Shown: piece after piece, positions 18,392 through 26,605 of the stretch
Layout: each line of letters opens with the position of its first letter
Numbering within the stretch: the first letter of the stretch is position 1
Origin: G965207045 sp965207045
Lineage (GTDB): Bacteria > Pseudomonadota > Alphaproteobacteria > Rickettsiales > Anaplasmataceae
Assembly: GCA_965207045.1 (NCBI GenBank)
Contig: OZ242261.1
Span: 124,001-188,000, forward strand
DNA: 64,000 nucleotides
Direction of reading: 5' to 3'
The notes under the pieces: model-generated
Databases searched by the model: none
What the model was told of the DNA's origin: nothing
What the model saw: only the letters and a program-made list of their open reading frames with translations
Program-made: the position numbers and the translations under genes

Positions 18392-18832
18392 CTACTGCAG
18401 CAAGGTGAGTGCAGGTGCTGTGCCTGCAGGGGGTCTTACATTGTGAGTAATATCATTGTTATTATTGCAACACTCTTCATGACAATAAGAGACTGTGTTA
18501 TATACATAATCAACCGTGAAACATGAGTAATCCATTAAAGCTTTGAACGTATTGTTCATCATAGTTCCACATTTATGAAAAACGCACATGTTAAATTGAT
18601 ATCCTCTAACTGACGTAGCGTATACACAATTAGTTACAATCTCAATACATTCATTGGAGAGACCTTGAACAAAGTTAAAAGTTTGGCGATAATCATTTAT
18701 ACAATTATTGCTATCTGGCCTTTGAAGTATTTTGGGGAAATCTGAGCAACATTCACTCGCCATTGCATAGGTGGATCTAACAAAAGCTATACACTGATTC
18801 GGCCCATTAAAATAATTACTGAGAGCGTGCAT
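18392..18832 (-). CDS. Cysteine-rich protein, unrecognised, probably frameshifted
   Basis: 146 residues with 12 cysteines spaced along the chain (about 14, 28, 29, 44, 62, 69, 83, 88, 104, 117, 121, 122), unusual for a cytoplasmic protein and suggestive of a disulfide-bonded exported domain. No clear signal peptide. ATG at 18832 follows AGGA by 9 nt and a good promoter (18862-18890). The final 15 residues are bland; a -1 shift within the overlap, for instance at the five-G run 18429-18433, would join it to a cysteine-containing linker, a membrane helix and a cytoplasmic tail (18171-18380). Function unknown. Confidence 0.6.
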   Translation of the reverse strand: MHALSNYFNGPNQCIAFVRSTYAMASECCSDFPKILQRPDSNNCINDYRQTFNFVQGLSNECIEIVTNCVYATSVRGYQFNMCVFHKCGTMMNNTFKALMDYSCFTVDYVYNTVSYCHEECCNNNNDITHNVRPPAGTAPALTLLQ

Positions 18833-18861
18833 ATAAATTATTCCTAAAAAACTAAATAATG

Positions 18862-18890
18862 ATTTTATTGTGTTAATCTAAATCTGACAA
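18862..18890 (-). promoter_or_regulatory. Promoter of the cysteine-rich protein gene
   Basis: Minus strand TTGTCA (18885-18890), 17-bp spacer, TAAAAT (18862-18867). Predicted start near 18855 leaves a 23-nt leader before the ATG at 18832. Confidence 0.6.
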
Positions 18891-18970
18891 CCATTTGTTA
18901 TTAACAAAATATACATTGAGTAGTTTTTTTGTACTCTTGTCTTAGAAATGTAAAGCTTTAGATATTTTTG

Positions 18971-19678
18971 TTACGCTTGCATAAAAATGTAAGGAATTAT
19001 AGCTTCTATAAGCAAGTACAAGCACAGAGAGTATAACTCTCCTTTTTGCTTATGTTGCAAGTTGAGATTATTGTATTTATTAGTTCTATCTTTTTGCAGG
19101 TGAAGGTAGTTGAGTGCCGATTTAATTGAATTTACGTATGCTGCTATTAATTCTTCTGTTTTATTTATGGCGTTTTCTAGCTCAGAATCATTATCCATAA
19201 AAAATGGTTCACAAATAACACAAGGCATACTGGTATTTCTCAATAAGGACCCACCTCTATCTTCAGAAGTTGAACGTCCTTGTACCCCTCTATCTCTATT
19301 GCCTAAAGCTGTAACAAAATTTTTTTGAAAAATTTGGGCTATATCTTTACCTTTAACGCTACCACTTCGGTAAAGAACTTCACTTCCGCTTACACTGCCA
19401 TTGAAATGATTTGAATGTAGTGAAACGCAAAGATCTGCTCCAGTCGAATTAACTTTTTTTGGTAAATTTTGGTAGGATTCTGTGTAAACAATTTCCAAGT
19501 CATTGATTTTTAGTGTTTCCACTTCTTGTTTGTTAAATTCTTCTTCTATTTTTAAAGCAAGATTTTTATTGAAATCAAATTCATGTAAGTTATACGATTT
19601 GTTGTAAGCACCCTTGTCATACTGATTATGACCCACGATTAGCGCAACTTTCATACCTATAATAAGAGCTAGATGCAT
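18971..19678 (-). CDS. N-acetylmuramoyl-L-alanine amidase, Amidase_3 type
   Basis: Zinc amidase that cleaves the bond between N-acetylmuramic acid and L-alanine in peptidoglycan. Seen: first zinc His in VALIVGHNQYDKGA, zinc Glu in NLHEFDFN, second His in CVSLHSNHFNGSVSGSE, and catalytic Glu in MPCVICEPFFMDN, the order of Amidase_3 enzymes. 235 residues, only the catalytic domain, resembling compact lysin-like versions. No export signal is obvious; the start at 19678 or the in-frame ATG at 19654 (MKVALIVGHN) are both possible. A C-terminal hydrophobic stretch (LYSLCLYLLIEAIIPYIF) could anchor it. Family members have little or no peptidoglycan, so its substrate is an open question. Confidence 0.88.
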   Translation of the reverse strand: MHLALIIGMKVALIVGHNQYDKGAYNKSYNLHEFDFNKNLALKIEEEFNKQEVETLKINDLEIVYTESYQNLPKKVNSTGADLCVSLHSNHFNGSVSGSEVLYRSGSVKGKDIAQIFQKNFVTALGNRDRGVQGRSTSEDRGGSLLRNTSMPCVICEPFFMDNDSELENAINKTEELIAAYVNSIKSALNYLHLQKDRTNKYNNLNLQHKQKGELYSLCLYLLIEAIIPYIFMQA

Positions 19679-19836
19679 TTAATTATTACTTTTATATTAT
19701 TGATCTTATGTTAAATGATCTTATATTAAAATGTACTTAATATTAAGAGAATTCCTATAATTTATGCGAAAATTAATAAGAGAATATAATCTATTCATAA
19801 TGAGATTACATAAATGATTATTCACATCAGATCTTT

Positions 19837-20577
19837 TCATTTTGCTATTAGCTGTGTGTAGCGAGTATATAGAGTTATAGCTGCAGCACTGGCAACATTT
19901 AAGCTGCTAATATTATCTGAAGTTGATATTTTGATAATTTCATCACAATTTTTTTTTGTTAAATTGCGCATTCCAGATTTTTCAGACCCAAGGACAATTA
20001 AGGTTTTTTTATTAAAAGAGATTTTATGTAGTGTTTTTGTTGCACGTTCATCCATGCCGTAGGACCAATATCCGTTTTTTTGTAAATATTTTATTGAAGT
20101 TACAAGATTGCTGACGTATATTAATGGTACAGATTCCAGGCTACCACTGGCAGCTTTTGATATTGCTGATTTGTTAGGTGAATTTTTTTTTGTTAGAATT
20201 ATTGTATCAATCCTAAAAGCAGCGGATGACCTAAGTATTGCACCGATATTGCCTACATCTGTCACTTGATCTAAGGCTAAGATTGTAGAAAAAGTGCTCT
20301 GTATTCCAATTATTTCTTGCAATGAATATTCGGATATTTCAGAAGTTTTAAGTGCTATGTTTTGATGTGCTGTGTTTTTTGGAAATAATTTCGTAATCGT
20401 TTCTTTATTAACAATCTGAATTGGTGTAGACTTTTTAATGTTATTGATAAGAGTTGTGTGTTTATCATAAAAGGTCTGTGTTATTATCAATATGATATGT
20501 TTGCGTTTTTTATTATTAAGTGCTGCCATCGATGAGTGATAACCACAAATCCATATCTTTCGATTTTTTTTAAACAT
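19837..20577 (-). CDS. rlmB: SpoU/TrmH-family RNA 2'-O-ribose methyltransferase, RlmB-like
   Basis: AdoMet-dependent knotted (SPOUT) methyltransferase that methylates ribose 2'-OH in rRNA or tRNA. Seen: N-terminal substrate-binding region opening IWICGYHSSMAAL as in RlmB, motif 1 LDQVTDVGNIGAILRSSAAF, motif 2 in TLIVLGSEKSGM, and motif 3 in ISTSDNISSLNVASAAAI. The frame runs back to a TTG at 20628; the ATG at 20577 gives a family-like start (about 246 residues). It lies upstream of, and divergent from, the tRNA-Tyr / tRNA-Gly / tuf cluster. RlmB (23S G2251) versus a tRNA target cannot be told from sequence alone. Confidence 0.88.
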   Translation of the reverse strand: MFKKNRKIWICGYHSSMAALNNKKRKHIILIITQTFYDKHTTLINNIKKSTPIQIVNKETITKLFPKNTAHQNIALKTSEISEYSLQEIIGIQSTFSTILALDQVTDVGNIGAILRSSAAFRIDTIILTKKNSPNKSAISKAASGSLESVPLIYVSNLVTSIKYLQKNGYWSYGMDERATKTLHKISFNKKTLIVLGSEKSGMRNLTKKNCDEIIKISTSDNISSLNVASAAAITLYTRYTQLIAK

Positions 20578-20664
20578 TTGTATTGACGGATTGAATAGCT
20601 TATCTATACTGGAGAGAGTATCGTACAATTATTTTTTTAAATCAATAAATAGAAAGATTTTTGT

Positions 20665-20747
20665 GGAGGGGTGGTCGAGTGGTTAAAGGCAGCAGACTGT
20701 AAATCTGCCCGCGTGAGCGTACGTAGGTTCGAATCCTACCCCCTCTA
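20665..20747 (+). tRNA. tRNA-Tyr (anticodon GTA)
   Basis: Class II tRNA with long variable arm. Acceptor GGAGGGG pairs with CCCCTCT (a G-U at the first pair, where most bacteria have G-C), anticodon stem GCAGA/TCTGC around CTGTAAA, T arm GTAGG/CCTAC around TTCGAAT. Discriminator A at 20747; CCA not encoded. It heads the cluster tRNA-Tyr, tRNA-Gly, tuf. Confidence 0.96.
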
Positions 20748-20753
20748 TTAGGT

Positions 20754-20824
20754 GCGGGTGTAGCTCAGTGGTAGAGCCCCAGCCTTCCAAGCTGGTTGCG
20801 TGGGTTCGATCCCCATCACCCGCT
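20754..20824 (+). tRNA. tRNA-Gly (anticodon TCC)
   Basis: Acceptor GCGGGTG pairs with CACCCGC, anticodon stem CCAGC/GCTGG around CTTCCAA, T arm GTGGG/CCCAT around TTCGATC, discriminator T. CCA not encoded. Only 6 bp after tRNA-Tyr and 29 bp before tuf, so the three probably share a primary transcript, a shortened form of the tRNA-tufB operon known from other proteobacteria. Confidence 0.96.
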
Positions 20825-20853
20825 CTTTTTGTTTTTTGATTTTTTTTAAAGTT

Positions 20854-22053
20854 ATGGCATCGAAAGAGAAGTATATAAGAAATAAGCCTCACAAAAATAT
20901 AGGGACAATAGGTCATGTTGATCATGGTAAGACAACGCTTACTGCGGCTATTACTACAGTTTTATCTGAAGAGAAAGATTCTGCTTCTGAGGTTAGAGGT
21001 TATGCAGATATAGATAATGCTCCTGAAGAACGTTCACGCGGAATAACAATCAATACAGCTCATGTAGAATATGAAACAAAAAAGTATCATTATGCGCATG
21101 TAGATTGCCCTGGTCATGCTGATTATGTAAAAAATATGATAACCGGTGCTGCTCAAATGGATGGTGCTATCTTAGTAGTATCTGCTACTGATGGTGTTAT
21201 GCCACAAACTAGGGAGCATATACTGCTTGCACGTCAGGTCGGCGTTTCTTCATTGGTTGTATATCTGAACAAGTGTGATCTTGTTGATGATGATGAATTA
21301 ATAGAATTAGTTGAGATGGAAGTAAGAGAAGCTCTGAGTGAGCGTGATTACCCTGGTGAGGATCTTCCAATAATACACGGTTCTGCGCTTCAAGCTTTAG
21401 AAGGAGAGAAAAGTGATTATGGTAAAAAATCAATATTAGATTTAATGTCTGCAATTGATGAATATATACCTGATCCAGAACGTCCTATTGATGGAAAATT
21501 CTATATGCCTATAGAAGATGTTTTTTCTATAGAAGGTCGTGGTACAGTTGCTACTGGTAGAATTGAGAGTGGTTTTATTGCTGTTGGTGATGAAGTTGAA
21601 ATAGTAGGTATACGTGACACCGTAAAAACTACTTGTACTGGAGTTGAAATGTTTAGAAAGATTCTTGATAGGGGTGAAGCTGGTGATAATGTCGGAATTT
21701 TGCTTCGTGGCATAAAAAGAAATGAAGTTGAACGAGGTCAAGTTTTAGCTGTTCCTGGTTCTGTTACTCCACATAATCAATTTAAAGCAAGTGTTTACAT
21801 TTTAAAAAAGGAAGAGGGTGGCCGTTGTACATCTTTCTTCACGAATTATCGTCCCCAATTTTATCTTGGCGCTACCGATGTTACTGGCAAAATTACTTTG
21901 CCAGATGATATTCAAATGGTTATGCCAGGTGATAATGTTGAGATATTTGTAGAGTTGATATCTCGTATAGCAATGTCTAAAGGATTGCGTTTTGCAATAA
22001 GAGAGGGTGGAAGGACTATAGGAGCTGGTATGGTGTTAGAGATTCAGGGGTGA
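20854..22053 (+). CDS. tuf: Translation elongation factor Tu
   Basis: GTPase that delivers aminoacyl-tRNA to the ribosome. Seen: G1 GHVDHGKTTLTAAIT, switch I with RGITINTAHVEYET, G3 DCPGHADYVKNMITGAAQMD, G4 N-K-C-D, and domains 2 and 3 ending V-L-E-I-Q-G. 399 residues, a few longer than usual. The open frame continues upstream into tRNA-Gly, but ATG at 20854 (MASKEKYIRNKPHKNIG) is the family start. No strong ribosome-binding site. It heads the ribosomal block, with rpsJ starting 4 bp after its stop. Confidence 0.98.
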   Translation: MASKEKYIRNKPHKNIGTIGHVDHGKTTLTAAITTVLSEEKDSASEVRGYADIDNAPEERSRGITINTAHVEYETKKYHYAHVDCPGHADYVKNMITGAAQMDGAILVVSATDGVMPQTREHILLARQVGVSSLVVYLNKCDLVDDDELIELVEMEVREALSERDYPGEDLPIIHGSALQALEGEKSDYGKKSILDLMSAIDEYIPDPERPIDGKFYMPIEDVFSIEGRGTVATGRIESGFIAVGDEVEIVGIRDTVKTTCTGVEMFRKILDRGEAGDNVGILLRGIKRNEVERGQVLAVPGSVTPHNQFKASVYILKKEEGGRCTSFFTNYRPQFYLGATDVTGKITLPDDIQMVMPGDNVEIFVELISRIAMSKGLRFAIREGGRTIGAGMVLEIQG

Positions 22054-22057
22054 TGTT

Positions 22058-22369
22058 GTGAAAGGGCAGACTTTGAGGATAAAGTTAAAGGCTTTTGATA
22101 GTAGATTGTTAGATAGATCTACTCGTGAATTAATAGCTATTGCTGTTAAGAATGGTGCTAAGGTATGTGGTCCTATACCTTTACCTACTAATATAAGTAA
22201 ATTTATAGTTAATAGATCGCCTCATAAGTATAAGAAATCTCGTGAACAATTTGCTTTGAAGGTTCATAAGAGATTAATGCTATTATCTGATTTTGATAAT
22301 CATGTAGTAAAAGTGTTTATGGGTGCTCAATTACCATCTGGAGTTGATGTAGAAGTGCTAGTAATGTGA
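22058..22369 (+). CDS. rpsJ: 30S ribosomal protein S10 (NusE)
   Basis: Small-subunit head protein that also acts as NusE in antitermination. Seen: LRIKLKAFDSRLLDRST, GPIPLPTNISKF and RSPHKYKKSREQF, the conserved S10 blocks. 103 residues, normal. Starts at GTG 22058, 4 bp after tuf; an alternative start is not visible. Confidence 0.97.
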   Translation: MKGQTLRIKLKAFDSRLLDRSTRELIAIAVKNGAKVCGPIPLPTNISKFIVNRSPHKYKKSREQFALKVHKRLMLLSDFDNHVVKVFMGAQLPSGVDVEVLVM

Positions 22370-22382
22370 GGATTATGAAGAT

Positions 22383-23045
22383 ATGTTAAGAATTGGATTA
22401 TTAACTCGTAAAATTGGTTGTTCTACTCTGTTTAATGAGGTGTCCTTTACACATCAAGCTGTGACTATTTTGCATTTAGAGAATTCTTGTGTTCTTTCTG
22501 TAAGAAAGTCCCCTTTAGGGAGTTTTGCTTTAGTAGGTTATGGAGATGCTGTTGTACGTAGAGTTAATAAACCTCAGAGAGTTTGGTTTTCCAAGTTGAA
22601 TACTGGTTGCAAGCGTAAGTTGTTGGAGTTTAAGATATCTGATGAGTCTATCTCTGATGATCAAATTTTAAAAAGAATATCTGTTAATCATTTTAATATT
22701 GGGCAGTTTGTTGATGCTATAGGCACTTCTATTGGTAAAGGCTTTGCTGGTGTTATGAAAAGGTACAATTTTCGAGGTTTGCGTAGCTCTCATGGTGTTT
22801 CTTTATCACATAGATCTCATGGTTCTACAGGTCAGTGTCAAGATCCTGGAAGAGTCTTCAAAGGTAAGAAAATGGCTGGTCGTATGGGAGGAAAGCGGGT
22901 TACTATACAAAATTTGAGAATTGTTGATATGGATTTCGGTAAGCAATTGTTGGTTGTTCATGGAGCGGTTCCTGGTGCAAAAAATTCTTATGTTTTGTTG
23001 AAAGATGCAGTGAAGAAAAGTCTTGTAAATAATAGTACTGTGTGA
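22383..23045 (+). CDS. rplC: 50S ribosomal protein L3
   Basis: Early assembly protein near the peptidyl transferase centre. The C-terminal half has KGFAGVMKRYNFRG, HRSHGSTGQCQDPGRVFKGKKM and GRMGGKRVTIQNLRIV, the L3 signatures; the Gln that is methylated in other bacteria is visible in the STGQ stretch. The N-terminal third is more divergent and gives 220 residues, about ten more than E. coli. Followed with overlap by rplD. Confidence 0.95.
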   Translation: MLRIGLLTRKIGCSTLFNEVSFTHQAVTILHLENSCVLSVRKSPLGSFALVGYGDAVVRRVNKPQRVWFSKLNTGCKRKLLEFKISDESISDDQILKRISVNHFNIGQFVDAIGTSIGKGFAGVMKRYNFRGLRSSHGVSLSHRSHGSTGQCQDPGRVFKGKKMAGRMGGKRVTIQNLRIVDMDFGKQLLVVHGAVPGAKNSYVLLKDAVKKSLVNNSTV

Positions 23046-23629
23046 TGGATGTAAGAGATTTTGGAATTGTTGATAATAATTTTAGTATTTGTAATAAAGG
23101 AGTGTTTGGAATTGAGCCAAATGTTCCGCTTTTGCATGAAGTTGTGAAGTGGCAGCTTGCAAAGAGAAGGTTGGGAACTCGTGCTACGAAAGGTATATCT
23201 AATATCAAAGCAACTACACGTAAGCCTTATAAACAGAAGGGGACGGGTAGAGCTAGGCTAGGTAGTCTTTGTTCTACGCAATGTCGAGGTGGTGCTATTG
23301 TATTTGGCCCCGTATATCGAAAACATTCTTTCAATTTAAATAAAAAAGTTTGTAAGAAGGCTGTGAAAATGGCTTTATCGAGTAAGTTGAGCCAAAATGA
23401 GTTATTTATTTTAAATGTTAAGAAATTATCGAAACTTCAGGATTTTGTTGATTCAAATGGATTACACAAGGTATTGTTAATTTTAACTCCTTCTTGTCGT
23501 TCTTTGTTTGGTAGGTCGCGTTTTAATATTTTGATGTGTCAAGGTGTGAATGTTTACGATATTATCAAATCTGATTTTGTTTTTCTTACGCGTGATGCTG
23601 CTGATTATTTGAATAAGAGATTTATATGA
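23045..23629 (+). CDS. rplD: 50S ribosomal protein L4
   Basis: Exit-tunnel protein, in E. coli also a repressor of the S10 operon. Seen: WQLAKRRLGTRATKGISNI, RKPYKQKGTGRARLGS and GGAIVFGPVYRKHSFNLNKK, the extended-loop signature of L4. The frame starts at GTG 23042 overlapping the rplC stop; ATG 23045 is the better start (194 residues). Confidence 0.95.
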   Translation: MDVRDFGIVDNNFSICNKGVFGIEPNVPLLHEVVKWQLAKRRLGTRATKGISNIKATTRKPYKQKGTGRARLGSLCSTQCRGGAIVFGPVYRKHSFNLNKKVCKKAVKMALSSKLSQNELFILNVKKLSKLQDFVDSNGLHKVLLILTPSCRSLFGRSRFNILMCQGVNVYDIIKSDFVFLTRDAADYLNKRFI

Positions 23630-23919
23630 ATATTGCTAAATTGTTTAATCGTGTTTTGGTGACTGAAAAGTCGACTTTATTGAGTGAGAAATTTGGTTTT
23701 GTTACTTTACTTGTTTCTTCTTGTTCTGTGACTAAGTCACAGATTAGAAGTGCTTTTAAGTATATTTTTCCTAAAGCAGAGATAAAAAAAATTAGAACAA
23801 TGATTGTTGAGCCGAAAAAGAAAATTTTTTGTGGAAGAAAAGGGATGAGAACAAGAAAGAAGAAGGTAATAATATCATTTTATGGTGACAAAGGTTTAGA
23901 TGTAATGGTTAAGGTTTGA
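23626..23919 (+). CDS. rplW: 50S ribosomal protein L23
   Basis: Tunnel-exit protein that docks trigger factor and SRP. 97 residues with VLVTEKSTLLSEKFGFVTLLV, FKYIFPKAEIKKIRTMIV and KKKVIISFYG. ATG overlaps the rplD stop by 4 bp (ATGA), so the two are translationally coupled. Confidence 0.94.
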   Translation: MNIAKLFNRVLVTEKSTLLSEKFGFVTLLVSSCSVTKSQIRSAFKYIFPKAEIKKIRTMIVEPKKKIFCGRKGMRTRKKKVIISFYGDKGLDVMVKV

Positions 23920-23921
23920 TT

Positions 23922-24734
23922 ATGTCTTTGAAGTTTTTAAAACCTTTGAATTCGGCTTCAAGATCTACTGTTTTGTTAGATAGGTCCGTGTTATCTAAGG
24001 TAAAGCCAAAAAAATCTTTACTAAAATCTCTTTCTAGTAAATCTGGACGGAATAGTAGGGGCAGGATGACGGTGCGTCATGTTGGTGGTGGCCATAAAAA
24101 GCGATATCGTGTGATTGACTTCAAGAGAAGGAAAAATAATGTTGTGGGGGTTGTTAAAACTATTGAGTATGATCCGTATCGTAATTCTTTTATTTCTTTA
24201 GTAGAATATAAAGATGGTGATAATAGGTATATTCTTGCACCAGATAGTATCGCTGTTGGTGATAATGTTATGTCTGGTGTGAGTAGTGAGGTATCTGTTG
24301 GTAATGCTTGTAGTTTAAGCAACATTCCTGTTGGTTCTTTGGTGCATAATGTTGAAATGAAGCCTGGTAAAGGTGGACAGATAGCTAGAGCTGCAGGTTG
24401 TTATGCTCAAATTGTAAGTAAAGATCAAAATTATGTATTATTAAAATTGCGTTCTGGCGAAATGAGATATGTTTTATCATCTTGTTATGCAACAATTGGT
24501 ATTGTATCAGGAATAAATTGTAAGAATGTAAAATTAGGGAAGGCTGGAAGGAAAAGATGGAAAGGAATTAGGCCTACAGTTCGTGGTGTTGCAATGAATC
24601 CAGTTGATCATCCTATGGGTGGTGGTGAAGGTAAAACTTCAGGTGGTAGGCATCCTGTTTCACCTTGGGGTGGATTAGCTAAAGGTAAGAAAACTAGAAA
24701 ATTAAATAAAAGTAGTAATAAGTATATTAGATAG
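23922..24734 (+). CDS. rplB: 50S ribosomal protein L2
   Basis: Essential for subunit association and peptidyl transferase activity. Seen: VRHVGGGHKKRYRVIDFKR, IEYDPYRNSFISLV, VEMKPGKGGQIARAAG and the conserved His loop GVAMNPVDHPMGGGEGK. The frame opens at TTG 23916; ATG 23922, just after the rplW stop, gives 270 residues, the usual size. Confidence 0.97.
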   Translation: MSLKFLKPLNSASRSTVLLDRSVLSKVKPKKSLLKSLSSKSGRNSRGRMTVRHVGGGHKKRYRVIDFKRRKNNVVGVVKTIEYDPYRNSFISLVEYKDGDNRYILAPDSIAVGDNVMSGVSSEVSVGNACSLSNIPVGSLVHNVEMKPGKGGQIARAAGCYAQIVSKDQNYVLLKLRSGEMRYVLSSCYATIGIVSGINCKNVKLGKAGRKRWKGIRPTVRGVAMNPVDHPMGGGEGKTSGGRHPVSPWGGLAKGKKTRKLNKSSNKYIR

Positions 24735-24745
24735 GAGTTTTTTTT

Positions 24746-25015
24746 ATGCCTAGGTCTGTTTGGAAGGGTCCATTTTGTTCTCTTTCGTTGTTAAAAAAAG
24801 TTAAGAAAGCTAAAGGTAATGTTTTAGTTAGAACTAGATCTAGAGCCTCATTTATAATTCCTGAATTTGTTGGATTGTTTCTTTATGTTTATAACGGAAA
24901 AAATTTTATACCTGTAAAAGTTGTTGAAAATATGGTTGGACATAAATTGGGTGAATTTGCTCCTACTAGGAAATTTTCTGGTCATAGTGTTGATCAAAAG
25001 ATAAAGAAAAGGTAA
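24746..25015 (+). CDS. rpsS: 30S ribosomal protein S19
   Basis: Small-subunit head protein contacting the P-site region and the S13 bridge. 89 residues with MPRSVWKGPFC, RTRSRASFIIPEFVG and MVGHKLGEFAPTRKFSGH. ATG is preceded by AGGAG, one of the clearer ribosome-binding sites in this block. Confidence 0.97.
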   Translation: MPRSVWKGPFCSLSLLKKVKKAKGNVLVRTRSRASFIIPEFVGLFLYVYNGKNFIPVKVVENMVGHKLGEFAPTRKFSGHSVDQKIKKR

Positions 25016-25020
25016 TTAAT

Positions 25021-25359
25021 ATGGCTGAAGTTTATTCCAGTAGTAAATTAAAAGGTAGTGTGCAAAAAGTTAATTTAGTAGCTAATTTGATCAGAGGAAA
25101 AAGAGTTTTTGAAGCTATTTCATTACTTTCTTTTGTAAAGAGAAGAAGGGTTGCCTTGGATATAAGAAAGGTATTATTTTCAGCAATTTCAAATGCGCAA
25201 AATAATAATAATATGGATGTTGATGCTTTATTTATATCAAGAATATTAATTGGTAAAACCCAGAGTTTTAAGAGATTCCGAGCTAGAGCTAAAGGGCGGA
25301 GTAATAGAATTTGTAAGCATTATAGTAACATAAAGATTTTTTTAGATGAGGTGCTTTAA
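25021..25359 (+). CDS. rplV: 50S ribosomal protein L22
   Basis: Tunnel-lining protein whose hairpin constrains the nascent chain. 112 residues with KVNLVANLIRGKRVFEAISLL and the C-terminal block FKRFRARAKGRSNRICKHYS. Located in the conserved S19-L22-S3 order, 5 bp after rpsS. Confidence 0.96.
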   Translation: MAEVYSSSKLKGSVQKVNLVANLIRGKRVFEAISLLSFVKRRRVALDIRKVLFSAISNAQNNNNMDVDALFISRILIGKTQSFKRFRARAKGRSNRICKHYSNIKIFLDEVL

Positions 25360-25362
25360 GTT

Positions 25363-25995
25363 ATGGGGCAGAAAGTTAATCCTATAGGTTTTAGATTAGG
25401 AATTACTAATTATTGGTTGTCTACGTGGTATTCTGATAAGAATACATACTCTGATAACTTATTAAGAGATATAAGAATTCGTGAGTATGTGAATAGAAAA
25501 TTGTCTCATGCTATGGTAGGCAAGGTAATCATTAAATGTAGGTCTGATTTGATTGAGATAATAATACATTCGGTAAAGCCTGGAGTTATAATAGGTAAAA
25601 AAGGTGCTGATATTGATAAAATTAAAATTGATTTGGAGAAAATTGCTGGTATCGAAGTTAAGTTGGATGTGCTTGAGATTAAGATTGTTGAGTCTGATGC
25701 TGTCTTAATTGCTAATAATATTGCTTATCAATTGAAAAAACGTGCTTCTTATAGAAGGGTAATAAAAAGAGCTATGCAGAGCGCTCTTTCTTATGGGGTG
25801 AAAGGTATAAAGGTGCGTTGTTCTGGCAGATTAAATGGTGCAGAAATTGCAAGGAGTGAGTGGTATAAAGAGGGGCGCTTGCCATTGCATACTTTGCGTG
25901 CTAATATGGAGTACGCTTGTTCTGAAGTAAAAACTGTTTATGGTATAATAGGTATTAAAGTATTTATTTATAAGGGGAATTTTCATAGAGGGTAA
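25363..25995 (+). CDS. rpsC: 30S ribosomal protein S3
   Basis: Forms the mRNA entry pore and carries a KH domain. Seen: MGQKVNPIGFRLG at the start, the KH loop PGVIIGKKGADIDKI, and GRLNGAEIARSEWYKEGRLP in the C-terminal domain. 210 residues, normal. ATG 25363 is 3 bp after the rplV stop. Confidence 0.98.
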   Translation: MGQKVNPIGFRLGITNYWLSTWYSDKNTYSDNLLRDIRIREYVNRKLSHAMVGKVIIKCRSDLIEIIIHSVKPGVIIGKKGADIDKIKIDLEKIAGIEVKLDVLEIKIVESDAVLIANNIAYQLKKRASYRRVIKRAMQSALSYGVKGIKVRCSGRLNGAEIARSEWYKEGRLPLHTLRANMEYACSEVKTVYGIIGIKVFIYKGNFHRG

Positions 25996-26000
25996 TTATA

Positions 26001-26414
26001 ATGTTTATACCAAGTAAAACTAAATATAGAAAAGCTTTTACTGGTAGGATAAAGGGAAATGCAAGTAATGGTTTTTTGTTATCTAATGGAGATTATGGTT
26101 TAAAGGCTTTGGCTTGTGCTAGAATTAATTCTAGACAAATTGAATCTGCTAGGCGTGTCATAGCGAAATCCATAGGTAAAGTTGGCAAAGTTTGGATTAG
26201 AATATTTCCAGATACGCCTGTATCGAAAAAGCCAATCGAGGTTCGTATGGGAAAAGGGAAAGGAGCAATTGAGGATTGGGTTTTTAAGGTTAAGCCAGGT
26301 AAAATTTTGTTTGAGATTGATGGGAATGTTTCAGTTGATATTGCTCGTCAAGCTTTATTGAAAGCTGCGTTGAAGTTGCCTATTAAATGTACATTTGTTG
26401 CACTGGATGGTTAG
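26001..26414 (+). CDS. rplP: 50S ribosomal protein L16
   Basis: Binds at the A-site finger and tRNA elbow. 137 residues with FIPSKTKYRKAFTGRIKG, RQIESARRVIAKSIGK, RIFPDTPVSKKPIEVRMGKG and the following KGAIEDWVFKVKPGKILFEI. Normal length, followed 2 bp later by rpmC. Confidence 0.97.
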   Translation: MFIPSKTKYRKAFTGRIKGNASNGFLLSNGDYGLKALACARINSRQIESARRVIAKSIGKVGKVWIRIFPDTPVSKKPIEVRMGKGKGAIEDWVFKVKPGKILFEIDGNVSVDIARQALLKAALKLPIKCTFVALDG

Positions 26415-26416
26415 TT

Positions 26417-26605
26417 ATGTTGATGGATGAGATAAGGAATTTAAGTGTTAAAGATCTATTTCGTAAAATTGATTCTTTGAATAGGGAGATGATTAGTTCT
26501 TCTTTGAGAGTGAAGAATGACAATAGAGATCTGAACAAAAAAAAGTCTATTCGGAAGGATATAGCTAGGTTAATGACTGTTGTTAATGAAAGGAGGAAGA
26601 AGTAA
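26417..26605 (+). CDS. rpmC: 50S ribosomal protein L29
   Basis: Small two-helix protein at the tunnel exit next to L23. 62 residues with EIRNLSVKDLFRKIDSLNREM and a basic tail ending R-R-K-K. The frame runs upstream inside rplP; ATG 26417 (or 26423) after the rplP stop fits the family. Confidence 0.92.
   Translation: MLMDEIRNLSVKDLFRKIDSLNREMISSSLRVKNDNRDLNKKKSIRKDIARLMTVVNERRKK

Noticed and set aside
18971..19678. Prophage remnant suggested by a lysin-like amidase
   Set aside because: No other phage gene (terminase, capsid, integrase) or attachment site lies anywhere in the window.
20683..20925. An 80-codon minus-strand reading frame across tRNA-Tyr, tRNA-Gly and the tuf start
   Set aside because: It is the antisense translation of tRNA genes (the familiar G-V-G-F-E-P-T-Y pattern), a common false protein call.
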